From Nissolia schottii (Eukaryota; Streptophyta; Magnoliopsida; Fabales; Fabaceae), in the NCBI GenBank assembly GCA_003254905.1, contig QANU01034901.1, positions 209,857-273,856 of the forward strand: 64,000 bases of DNA, given 5' to 3'. Numbering within the stretch: the stretch's first letter is position 1; each line of letters begins with the position of its first letter. Both the position numbers and the translations under genes were made by a program. Shown here piece after piece: positions 23,424-33,546 of this stretch. Under the pieces are notes generated by a model. That model saw only the letters and a list, made by a program, of their open reading frames with translations, did not search any database and was not told where the DNA came from.

Positions 23424-26400
23424 TTAAGCTTTCAGGTTTTGAATTGGAGGAGGCCTCCTAATCTTGGTTGCTTGCTCAAAGGAATATGCAATTTCAATCA
23501 GCTTTGGCTCTGAGCCTTTCAGTCCTCCAAAGCAAATTCCAAATGGCACACCCTTTTCATATCCTGCTGGAACAATTACTCCTGGATAACCTCCAATAGC
23601 AAGTATATTACTAGAGGAATAAAAGGGTATCACCACCGCATCAAGTTTATTCCTTATCATTAGTTTCTCAAATCCATTTTGGGACAGTCTTGTTAGATTT
23701 GATAATGCTTCATTCAGTGTTTTCCCCATTCCATTTGTCTTCTGAGCTTCCAACATGAGAACTTGGCCGTACTCATCAAGTTTCTCCTGCCATTTCCATA
23801 CCATTGTTAAGTCAGTATTGACTGTGTCATGCTACACAACTAGAATTTGCACTAGATTAAGTTCTACCAGAACATGTCATGTTTATAAAGGGATAAGGTG
23901 GAAATGCATAAATCATGAGTGCAAATAAAAAATATTAAGTGTCAACTCATGATTGTGCTGCTTAAGTCGAGCAGTATGATTCAGGCAATGCAGTTCCATA
24001 GCAATTTTCATAGACAAAAGTGGCCTTCTCAAAAATACTCACCAGTTTTGAGTGTTTCTTGTTGAAGGCTATCACATCAGCCAAGCTTCTCACCGGGGAA
24101 ACAACCAAGTCTCTGAGGTATGCATTCAAGGATAGTTTGAATTCATGCATCAGAGCAATCATTTGACTTTCACCACCAAGGATTTCAGCAATGTTATCTA
24201 TCTCCAAATGGTCAACTAAAACTGCACCTCGTTGTCTGAGTTTGAAGGAAGTATATGAGACTAGCAAGAACAAACCATTAGAAGCAACATTTCCCGCAAA
24301 TAGTAGTTGTTATTACCTTAAGGTTTCTAGGTGTAGCTTAAAAGTTTCATGCAGAAAAGTGTCATTCCCAAATCTGTAGAACAATCTCACAACTCCTAAT
24401 CTCTTTCCCCTTAGTCCATCTTTCCTTAGGAATTGAGCATAGCCACCTTTTGGGACATACTTTGAGGCTTCAATTGTTGCCTTATCATTAGTGTCCATGC
24501 CTGCAATAGTTTCAAGAACATGAGCAGCATCTGATACAGTCCTGCAAATGGGTCTGCAGCAGCCCACATAATGTTAATCATTTGTTTTGCAAAACATCTT
24601 TTATGACTTGGGAAATTTTGATTGCAAACGACCTTGATATAGGGAAAGCAGTTCNTTCCATACCATTGTTAAGTCAGTATTGACTGTGTCATGCTACACA
24701 ACTAGAATTTGCACTAGATTAAGTTCTACCAGAACATGTCATGTTTATAAAGGGATAAGGTGGAAATGCATAAATCATGAGTGCAAATAAAAAATATTAA
24801 GTGTCAACTCATGATTGTGCTGCTTAAGTCGAGCAGTATGATTCAGGCAATGCAGTTCCATAGCAATTTTCATAGACAAAAGTGGCCTTCTCAAAAATAC
24901 TCACCAGTTTTGAGTGTTTCTTGTTGAAGGCTATCACATCAGCCAAGCTTCTCACCGGGGAAACAACCAAGTCTCTGAGGTATGCATTCAAGGATAGTTT
25001 GAATTCATGCATCAGAGCAATCATTTGACTTTCACCACCAAGGATTTCAGCAATGTTATCTATCTCCAAATGGTCAACTAAAACTGCACCTCGTTGTCTG
25101 AGTTTGAAGGAAGTATATGAGACTAGCAAGAACAAACCATTAGAAGCAACATTTCCCGCAAATAGTAGTTGTTATTACCTTAAGGTTTCTAGGTGTAGCT
25201 TAAAAGTTTCATGCAGAAAAGTGTCATTCCCAAATCTGTAGAACAATCTCACAACTCCTAATCTCTTTCCCCTTAGTCCATCTTTCCTTAGGAATTGAGC
25301 ATAGCCACCTTTTGGGACATACTTTGAGGCTTCAATTGTTGCCTTATCATTAGTGTCCATGCCTGCAATAGTTTCAAGAACATGAGCAGCATCTGATACA
25401 GTCCTGCAAATGGGTCTGCAGCAGCCCACATAATGTTAATCATTTGTTTTGCAAAACATCTTTTATGACTTGGGAAATTTTGATTGCAAACGACCTTGAT
25501 ATAGGGAAAGCAGTTCCATTATTTGTACATACAGATTCAAGCACCAAGATCAACATGGGGTTAATGCAATTAAAAAATGTGGACTCAGTGTCAAATCAAC
25601 AAATCACCTACTTCACTTATTTAAACTGTGATCACCACATGTCAACACAATTTGGTTGTCTATACACCGTGTACACAATAATATTTTTCTACAGAAAATA
25701 GATCGATTGTCATAGACTTACCCAATTGTGTCCTGTCTTGGGCTGATTGGAACTACACCTGCTCTACTTGTGAGACCAACTGTTGGTTTGATGCCCACTA
25801 CTGAGTTAAAATGTGAAGGGCATAAAATGGAGCCAGCAGTCTCAGTACCAAGGGACACCGCCACCAAATTGGCTGCTACTGATATCGCTGATCCGCTGCT
25901 GGATCCACAGGGATTAGCCATTGTGTATGGATTCTGCGGCAGACAAATGTCATTGAGCGTAATCATTCAGCCAATTTCAGTTAGATACACCAAGTTATCA
26001 ACTAAACAAAACTTATTGACATCAAAACATTTTATATGTAATTGAAGATTACGACCGACTTGGAACTGATTGAATATGAAAAGAGTGGAAGGTCTCAACC
26101 TTTCCCCCTCCTCACACTACTTGCATGTATACGAATGTGCAAGATCAATTCAAGCACAACACTCCTTGTCAAATTAAGTCTGTAAGGGTTGGTAATGTTA
26201 ATTTTTGTTGGGCGTTCTTTCATATACTAGTTTTAGAATTTGCATTTACTTAATATATCCTGTCCCCAAAATCAATGGATACCAAGCTCATAATAAGTAA
26301 TGACGAAAACATGTTAAATTAAATTACCTTTCCTTGTCCCCCTCTGGCACTCCAACCACTGGGTGCTCCAATTGACCTGAAATGTGACCACTCGCTCAGG

Positions 26401-26882
26401 GTGGCCTTCCCTAATATGATGGCCCCAGCTTTCCTCAACCTGATGACCACCCCTGCATCTCTAGCCACCACTGACCCCAGCAATGCAAGAGACCCTGCAG
26501 TTGTGTTCATCTTATCCTTGGTAGCAATGTTATCCTTCACCAAAATGGGTATTCCATGCAAAGCAGAAAAAGAGGACCCATGATGTGCCTTATTAGCCCT
26601 TCTCTCTTGGTCAGCTTTGTCAGCTTGGGCCAGTGCATCTGGATTCACCTCCAAGACACCTTTGAGGACAGGGTTCAAGGTTTTGATTCGTTGGAGGTAG
26701 AACTCAACAAGTTGCCTTGAGGTTAAGTGGTTCCTTTGGAAAGCTAGTTGGAGGTCATGCACAGTTGCCTCCTCGACTGAGAACCCCTTACTGGCAGAGG
26801 TAGTTGGTAGCAAAGAAGAGAATAATAATGTGACTAAAAGGATCAGAAAAGGGAAACCTCGTACTATTGCAGTGGAAGCCAT
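23424..26882 (-). CDS. amidase-signature family protein, copy A (At4g34880-like)
   Basis: Amidase-signature enzymes hydrolyse amide bonds with a Ser-cisSer-Lys triad. The plant At4g34880-like subgroup is secreted or endomembrane and its substrate is not established. Exons on minus are 26328-26882, 25722-25933, 25179-25415, 24905-25097 and 23424-23786, giving 519 aa. There is an N-terminal signal peptide (about residues 1-30, [14 protein letters not shown]). The triad is visible as K116 ([12 protein letters not shown]), S196 (PCGSSSGSA) and S220 ([10 protein letters not shown]). Other landmarks are [71 protein letters not shown] and [20 protein letters not shown]. As assembled, exons 3 and 4 occur a second time (24317-24553 and 24043-24235) because of the 861-bp repeat at the N. 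I take that as an assembly error and the five-exon model as the true gene. Confidence 0.88.
23794..25516. other. identical 861-bp repeat separated by one N (probable misassembly)
   Basis: 23794-24654 and 24656-25516 read the same base for base wherever I compared them (offset 862). They include whole introns, and N24655 sits exactly at the joint. The predicted exon products are identical too. Other amidase copies here differ at about 5-10% of bases, so a perfect repeat with a gap symbol at its edge is best explained by two overlapping contig ends that were not merged. Confidence 0.9.
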
Positions 26883-27862
26883 TGGAAACACACTCTTGGC
26901 TTCAAAGTAAAAATATACAGCATTCTGTGCATGGCATGGTTTGTATTATATTATGGTTCGTAGTAGAGTGGAGGGGGAAAAATCCAAGACCGCTTCAATG
27001 TGATTCAGAGGCTGTTCCATGAATCCAAATCACAAAATTGTGCATGTGACATACATAACCACTCGACTTTCCAGAGTGAAAAGGACAGGAGTTGCACAAA
27101 CAAAACAAGAATCGTTTACTTGCTAAGTTACACGTCTATCCTTGCTATATTTTGCTCATGTAATGTAGGCCCAGTTTTTATTTGTGTTTTTGTTTCTTTT
27201 TTTTTTTTTTGGGGGCGTTAATTGTAGTGAGGGAAGGGTATCCGATACTACTACCGGACAAGATTACAATCTACATTAGCATGTTAAGAGAATTCATCTA
27301 CTTATAGCAAGAAAAATGTTAAGCTCTAGTTCAAGTCATAGGGAAATTAAGAGTCACAAAGCCGATATAGTGATATGTTAAAAATACAAACATGAATGGG
27401 AAGGGTCGCCACTCAGATTAACAATAATTAAACACTGCATAAATTAAAATAAAAAAATCACGGTCTCTTCCAACAACTAAGGACCAATAATAAGAATGAA
27501 TAGCAAAGCCAATAACTAATAAGAATGAAAAGCCAATTTGGTCTCTTCCAACAACTAAGAGTTACCTGAGTGTTAGACGATTCCATAGAATAAGGGATAA
27601 TTGTATATAAAAAGTCTCAAACTTAAAACTTGTTTAAATAATACTAAGTTAGTTACTACTCAAATCAACCCTGATTAAATATATTTTATCTTTTAAATAG
27701 ACTGATTTTACTCGTTCGCTATAAAGAAGCACGAGAGAGAGTTTAGCAATGTGAGAGTTATGCCTTCTCACCCACGAAATTATAAGTACCGCCCTTCCCA
27801 CCCAATCAGAAACTCCCTCGCATTTCCCGCCAAAAATAACAAACTATTGTTTCCCGCCATCA
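26883..27862. other. divergent promoter region between amidase A and the FAS1-like gene
   Basis: About 980 bases between two divergently transcribed genes. The first 330 bases are homologous to the 5' flanks of amidase B (about 32574-32900) and C (about 39610-39960), including a poly-T tract at the far end (27188-27210). The rest is AT-rich with a purine-rich motif (cacgagagagagttta) near 27730. No additional gene is seen. Confidence 0.6.
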
Positions 27863-28780
27863 ATGGCTTCTTGCACCACACGCTTCCGCTTCCTTGCTCT
27901 TTCTTTCCTCCTCCTCCTACTCCTCGTCTCACCCTCCTCCTCCACCAAACCTCGACGCAGCCGCTCCGCCCTCCCTCTCTCCCTCGTCAACAACGTCACC
28001 GGCTTCCCTCTCTCCATCAACAACGTCACGGTGAACTCTTCCTTCTACCACGACGACGACGACTTCGACTTCGACTCCCTCGTCAATAACTTCGTCAATC
28101 CTTTTTCCTACTTTCTGCTTTCCGCCAAAACCACTCACCGTAGCGGCTGCATAACCTTCCATCGTATCTCCATCCACAACGCCACCGTGAACTCTTCCTC
28201 CGACACCGACTTCCTCCTCATCTGCATAGCCGACTTCTCCAGTCCCTACGTTCATCTTTCTGCTAAAATCACTTGCCGCAGCGGCACCGGAACCAAACCC
28301 GCCTCCGCCGCCGCGTGTTTCCCGGCGAGACAGATCAACCGGAACTGGTTCTCCTCGACCTTCTCCGACGAGGTCTTTTCTTTCAAAGATGCGGGCGGCT
28401 CCCTCAGTGGCCGCTCTCAGTTGACGCTGTTCGTGCCAAGGGGGAACCTCAGCGATTTCTCGTCGATCCTTCGCTGCCACCTCGTGCCTTGCAAGATCCC
28501 ATGGAGCGATCTTGTGACGTTGGAAGACGGAGCGCTGATTCGGACCTACGAGAGAGGGTTCGCGCTCAATGTCACCAAGTGCAGGAGCTGTGGCATGTTG
28601 CCGGTCAACGGCGTGGTTCATGGCATCCGAGAAGTGCTCTCGCCCTCCAAGGAAAGGGGGAAAGGAGCAGAAGGCTCGTGTCGGGTTTCCATTGCGGCAG
28701 CAGAAGATGAGGCTGAAGCGTCTTCGTTAGGGTTTAATCGATATGGTGACGAAAACCCTGATGATGATGATGATAAATGA
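27863..28780 (+). CDS. secreted single-exon protein with divergent FAS1 (fasciclin-like) C-terminal domain
   Basis: 305 aa with no intron. Residues 1-27 form a clear signal peptide (FLALSFLLLLLLVSPSSS). The middle has two related blocks about 50 residues apart: INNVTVNSS (52-60) with LSAKTTHRSG (86-95), and IHNATVNSS (104-112) with LSAKITCRSG (132-141). Each carries N-glycosylation sequons, so an internal duplication is likely. Residues about 186-262 resemble the second half of plant FAS1 domains of the FLA19/20/21 type: LTLFVPRGNLSDFSSILRCH, VPCKIPWSDL, FALNVTK and VNGVVHGIREVLSP. In the family these proteins are cell-wall adhesion proteins. There is no proline-rich AGP region and no obvious GPI signal; instead the end is acidic (DDDDDK). 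The coding sequence is GC-rich compared with its surroundings. The FAS1 call is by eye. Confidence 0.62.
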   Translation: MASCTTRFRFLALSFLLLLLLVSPSSSTKPRRSRSALPLSLVNNVTGFPLSINNVTVNSSFYHDDDDFDFDSLVNNFVNPFSYFLLSAKTTHRSGCITFHRISIHNATVNSSSDTDFLLICIADFSSPYVHLSAKITCRSGTGTKPASAAACFPARQINRNWFSSTFSDEVFSFKDAGGSLSGRSQLTLFVPRGNLSDFSSILRCHLVPCKIPWSDLVTLEDGALIRTYERGFALNVTKCRSCGMLPVNGVVHGIREVLSPSKERGKGAEGSCRVSIAAAEDEAEASSLGFNRYGDENPDDDDDK

Positions 28781-29237
28781 TATTGTTTGTTGACATTTAG
28801 TATTCTTGATCGCTGAGAAACTAGGATCTTCCCATTCTGCAATGCCCTGAATCTGGTATTGTGCTATTGTTTGGCATTGAGCTAGTGCTGTAAATGCATT
28901 TTGATTTTATGATGTGGAGCTTTCACTTGATTTGAATGTGCACCTGATTCTTGCACATTCCCCTGATATGAGGTAGTGAAGTGTAGAATAAAATGACTCT
29001 AGATTTTTTTTTCTGCTGGATGTTAGCTTGATATGCCTCCTCTTCTTTTGCCCCACTTATTTAATTGTCAATTGCATTGATGCATTCCATTTTTAGACTA
29101 AGCAGAGAAATTTCAATGCTTCAATCATCATAGAAGCAACTCTTAATTAGCTCCTCAGTTACTGAAATATGTCCATGGCAATTGCAGCACACAATCCATA
29201 TTATTGTAATGAACCTATTTGATACATATGTTTAGCT
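28781..29237. other. FAS1-like gene 3' flank; start of amidase tandem unit 1
   Basis: Probable 3' UTR of the FAS1-like gene up to about 28957. From 28958 (ttcccctgatatgag) the sequence is repeated at 33395, which I take as the left border of the tandemly duplicated unit. Confidence 0.65.
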
Positions 29238-32200
29238 CTAAGCTAACTTTTCAATTGGAGCAGGCTTCCTAATCTTAGTTACTTGTTCAAAGGAATAAGC
29301 AATTTCAATTAGCTTTGGCTCTGAGCCTTTCAGTCCTCCAAAGCAAATTCCAAATGGCTCACCGTTGTCGTATCCTGCTGGAACAATTACTCCTGGATAA
29401 CCTCCAATAGCAAGTATATTACTAAAGGTAGAAAAGGCTATCACAACCGCATCAAGTTTATTCCTTAGCATTAGTTTCTCAAATCCGTTTTAGGACAGTC
29501 TTGTTAGATTTAACAATGCTTCATTCAGAGTTTTCCCTCATTCCATTCGTCTTCTGAGCTTCCAACATCAGACCTTGACCGTACTCATCAAGTTTCTCCT
29601 GCCATTTGCATACCATTGTTAAGTTAGTATTATCAAAGGACAAAAACAAATAAATATACAACAATGCTAGATAGCTAGAATTTATGCTATAAATGATGTT
29701 TCAAGTTTATAAGATTATAAAGTGGAAATATAAAAACCATGGGGGAAAAAAATATATCCACCCACTATAATGCCACTTGAGTAGTATGATTCTCACAATG
29801 CAGTTTGGGTTGTATAGCATTTGTTTCATAAATAAAAGTGGCCTTCTCAAAAATATTCACCAGTTTTGAGTGTTTCTTGTTGAAGGCTATCACATCGGCC
29901 AAGCTTCTCACCGGGGAAACAACTAAGTCTTTGAGGTATGAATTCAAGGATAATTTGAATTCATACTCCAAAGCAATAATTTCACTTTGATCATTAAAGA
30001 TTTCATTGATGTTATCTATCTTCAAATGGTCAACCAAAACTGCACCTCTTTGCCTGAGATTAACGGAAGAATATGAGACCAACTAAAACAAACCATTAGA
30101 AGAAACAACTGACACAAATAGACAATAGTAGTCTTCATTACCTTAAGGTTTTCATGTTGCATATAAGTTTCATGCAAAAGAGTGTCATTCCCAAAACTGT
30201 AGTACAAACTCACCACTCCTAATCTCTTTCCCCTTAGTCCATCTATCTTTAGGAATTGAGCATAGCCACCTTTTGGGACATACTTCGATGCTTCAATTGT
30301 TGCCTTATCATTAGTGTCCATGCCTGCAATGGTTTCAAGAACATAAGCAGCATCTGACACAGTCCTGCAAATCGGTCTGTACCAGCCCACACAATGTTAA
30401 TATTTGTTTTGTAAAACGTCAATTTGGATTTGGAAAATTTTGCTTGCAAATGGCCTTGATGTAAGGAAAGCAGTTCCATTACTTGTAGATAGACATTTAG
30501 ACACTGGCATGTGGTGATTGCTATTCAAATAACTGCACGTGGATTTCAGTGTCAAACTGAAATATTTTCTTCACTAACATTGTAGTTTTATTCTCAATTA
30601 ACATCAAATTCAATATTTACATGACTGAAATTCACACTTATTCAAACTAAGATAAACATATCAATTTGAGTGTCTACGTATATCACATTTTTTTTTATAT
30701 AGAAAATGGAGCCATTGCCGTAGACTTACCCAACTGTGTCTTGTCTTGGGCTGATTGGAACTACCCCTGCTCTACTAGTGAGACCAACTGTTGGTTTGAT
30801 GCCCACTACTGGGTTAGAATGTGAAGGGCATAAAATGGAGCCATCAGTCTCTGTACCAAGAGACACTGTCACGAGATTTGCCGCTACTGATATTGCTGAT
30901 CCGCTACTAGATCCTCAGGGATCACCCACTGTGTATGGATTCTGCAGCATACAGATGTCATAGGTCATTCAGCCAATTTCAGTAGCCTATGATCAGTTAG
31001 ATAACTAACTACTTGCATTCGCACAAACTAACACATTTTAGCATCAAAATACACCAGAATAAGTTATCAACTAGTATATCCAACTCCAAGATTATGATTG
31101 GCTTGACATAGATTATATGAAAAGAGTGGAAGGTCAACCCTTCCCCCTCCTTACACTGCTCAGCATTTAGTGGTCAAAAGTACTTGTTATCATCAAAGTA
31201 GTATGTATACGAATGTGCAAGGCCTAGCCAAGCACAAGCACTCCTGAAATATTTATTTTGTACTGAATATAGTGGAATTATACTTTGTAAAGGTTGGTGT
31301 TCCTGTGAAGTTTAAGGAAGTAGTTTTAGAATTTTCATTTACTTAATACATTCCCAAAACTATCTCCTAAGGATATACATGTTATGAGAAAATTTTAAAA
31401 CTGAGATATAGCTACTTGAAAAGCAAGACCAAGCTCAGATTAAGAAACAACAGCAGAACATATATTTAAAATACCTTTCCTTGTCCACCTCTTGCATTCC
31501 AACCACTAGGTGCTCCATTAGACCTGAAATGTGACCACTCACCAAGGGTGGCCTTCCCCAATATAATGGCCCCAGCTTTCCTCAACCTGGCAACCATTCC
31601 TGCATCTCTAGGCACCACTGACCCCAACAGTGCAAAGGACCCTGCAGTGGTGTTCATCTTATCCTTGGTTGCAATGTTATCCTTCACCAAAGTGGGCATT
31701 CCATGCAAGGCAGAAGAAGACCCATAATGTGTCTTATTAGCCCTTCTCTCATTGTCAGCTTTGTCAGCTTGGGCCAGTGCATCTGGGTTCACCTCCAAGA
31801 CACCTTTGCGGACAGGGTTTAAGGTTTTGATTCGTTGGAGGTAGAACTCAACAAGTTGCCTTGAGGTTAACTGGTTCCTTTGGAAAGCTAGTTGGAGGTC
31901 ATGCACGGTTGCCTCCAGGGGTGTCCAGCGGGTGGGTTCGATTCGCCAACCAGCCAACCCGACTTAACCTAACCCCGACTCTCTTTGAGTTAGGTTAGGT
32001 TGGATCGGCGGATCATCGGGTCAAATCCGCCCGACCCATCACTTGTGTTGGGTTAGGTACCAAGTCTAACTTATCAAAACTGACCCGACCCGCCATTTTA
32101 TTTTATTATTTTATATATATATATATTAAAAAACAAAAGTTTTTTTTTCATTTTGTTATTAGATTTATTTTTTTTACTTAATATCATTTTATGCATCAAA

Positions 32201-32573
32201 AGATAATATATATTTTTTAATTAAAAAATTTATTTTTATTATAAAAAATTAATTTTTTTTAAAAAAAATATATTACCTACTAACCTGACTCAACTCAACC
32301 CAGCCCAAACGGGTCACAGGTCTAACGGATAGCCATTCAAGAAAATAAAATTTGACTTGATCTGACCTACTAAAGTTGGGTCAAGTTCAAAACATGATCG
32401 AGTCCGACCCGACCCGACCCAACCTATATTCACCCCTTGCTTCCTCTATTGAGAACCCCTTACTGGCAGAGGTAGTTGGTAGCAAAGAAGAGAACAATAA
32501 TGTGACTAGAAGAATCAGAAAAGTGAATTGCAAGAAAGGGAAATTACCACGAACTGTTGAAGTGGAAAGCCAT
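29238..32573 (-). pseudogene. amidase-signature family protein, copy B (pseudogene)
   Basis: Same five-exon layout as copies A and C: 31475-32573 (interrupted), 30730-30941, 30142-30376, 29861-30053 and 29238-29598. It is disabled in several independent ways. A hAT-type MITE (31917-32436) sits in exon 1 and separates the signal-peptide codons from the enzyme. There is one extra base just after the original ATG (tggaaagccat against tggaagccat in copy C). Exon 3 is two bases shorter than in A and C (235 against 237), shifting the frame. Exon 5 has an extra base near 29537 and a TAA where A and C have CAA (CTGTCCTAAAACG). The exon 4 donor is GTGAAT instead of GTGAGT. Exon 2, with the catalytic-serine segment, remains open. 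Confidence 0.9.
31917..32436. mobile_element. hAT-type MITE inserted in amidase B exon 1
   Basis: 520-bp insertion absent from copies A and C. It begins aggggtgtccagcgggtggg and ends with cacccc, giving the short terminal inverted repeat GGGGTG/CACCCC. It is flanked by 8-bp duplications ttgcctcc (31909-31916) and ttgcttcc (32437-32444), which differ by one base. Removing the element and one flank restores the exon sequence seen in copy C. The interior is rich in gacccgaccc and AT tracts, as in common plant hAT MITEs, and is non-coding. Confidence 0.88.
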
Positions 32574-33350
32574 TAGAAATATAGGAAACAACACTCTTAC
32601 CTTCAAAGTAAATACAACATTCTGTGGTTGGCATGGTTGATTTGTATTATATATTTGGTACGTAGGAGAGGAAAATAAAATAGGCAACACCACTTCAACG
32701 TGATTCACAAGGTGTGCCAGGAATCCAAATCCCAAAGATGCGGTTGTGTTCATAACCACACTTTCAAGACTGAAGAGGATAGTAATTTTACAAACTAACA
32801 AAATGGTTGACTTACTCAGCTACACTTGTTTTACTTTGTATCATATAATGTAGGCCTTGTTGTAATTTGCTTCTTTTTTTTTTTTTTTTGAATTAATTGG
32901 TAACAAGGGAAGGGTCTCCAGTATTACTCTAATTATCGTTCACAATGTATTATTTTTCAAGACAATTCATCTTCTCATAGCAAGAAAAATGCTCTGCTTT
33001 ACTTCAAAGATAGTGAAAAAGATAATAGTCCATAAAACAGATATATTGGAGTGTAAATAATACGAGAGCATCTAAGAATTATTCGTTGCTTTTGTAATAT
33101 ACCCATGTTATTGGATTTGGTTGAATTATTATTATTGTTATTATTTTGTATTTGTGGAAGTTGTCTTCTTTTGACGATAACATGTGTAGCACATGGTAGT
33201 CATATATATATGAAGCGGATATTTAAAGAAGATTAAAAGATGCTATATATTTAACTTTAAAGAAGCTAGCGCCAGCACTGATAGCATTTAAGTTCAGAAG
33301 ATTCATGATATAAACATTTAACATAAACGAAAGTCAATCATGCGTTGACC

Positions 33351-33394
33351 TTTCAGCTTTTAACTTTTTGATAGTGGAGGAAGGCGTACTAATG
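33351..33394 (-). pseudogene. relic of an amidase 3' coding end
   Basis: On minus the segment reads ISTPSSTIKKLKAE, resembling the amidase C-terminus IRKPPPIEKLKA. It lies upstream of copy B and joins directly to duplicated FAS1-gene flank at 33395. It is too short to be certain alone, but a second relic sits at the equivalent place upstream of copy C. Confidence 0.55.
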
Positions 33395-33546
33395 TTCCCC
33401 TGATATGAGCTAGTGAAATGTAGAATAAAAGTATTCTAGATTTTGTCCAATTTTTGTGCTGATTGTTAGCTTGATATGTCTCCTCTTCTTTTGCCCCCAC
33501 TTATTTGTCAATTGCATTGACGCATTCCTTTTTTAGACTAAGCACA

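Noticed and set aside
24043-24553. Extra amidase exons as a genuine internal gene duplication
   Set aside because: Perfect identity including introns and an N at the joint favour an assembly artefact.
27929-28621. 230-codon minus-strand frame opposite the FAS1-like gene
   Set aside because: Shadow of a GC-rich coding sequence. Composition is low-complexity (VEVVVVVVEG) and there is no domain, whereas the plus strand has a signal peptide.
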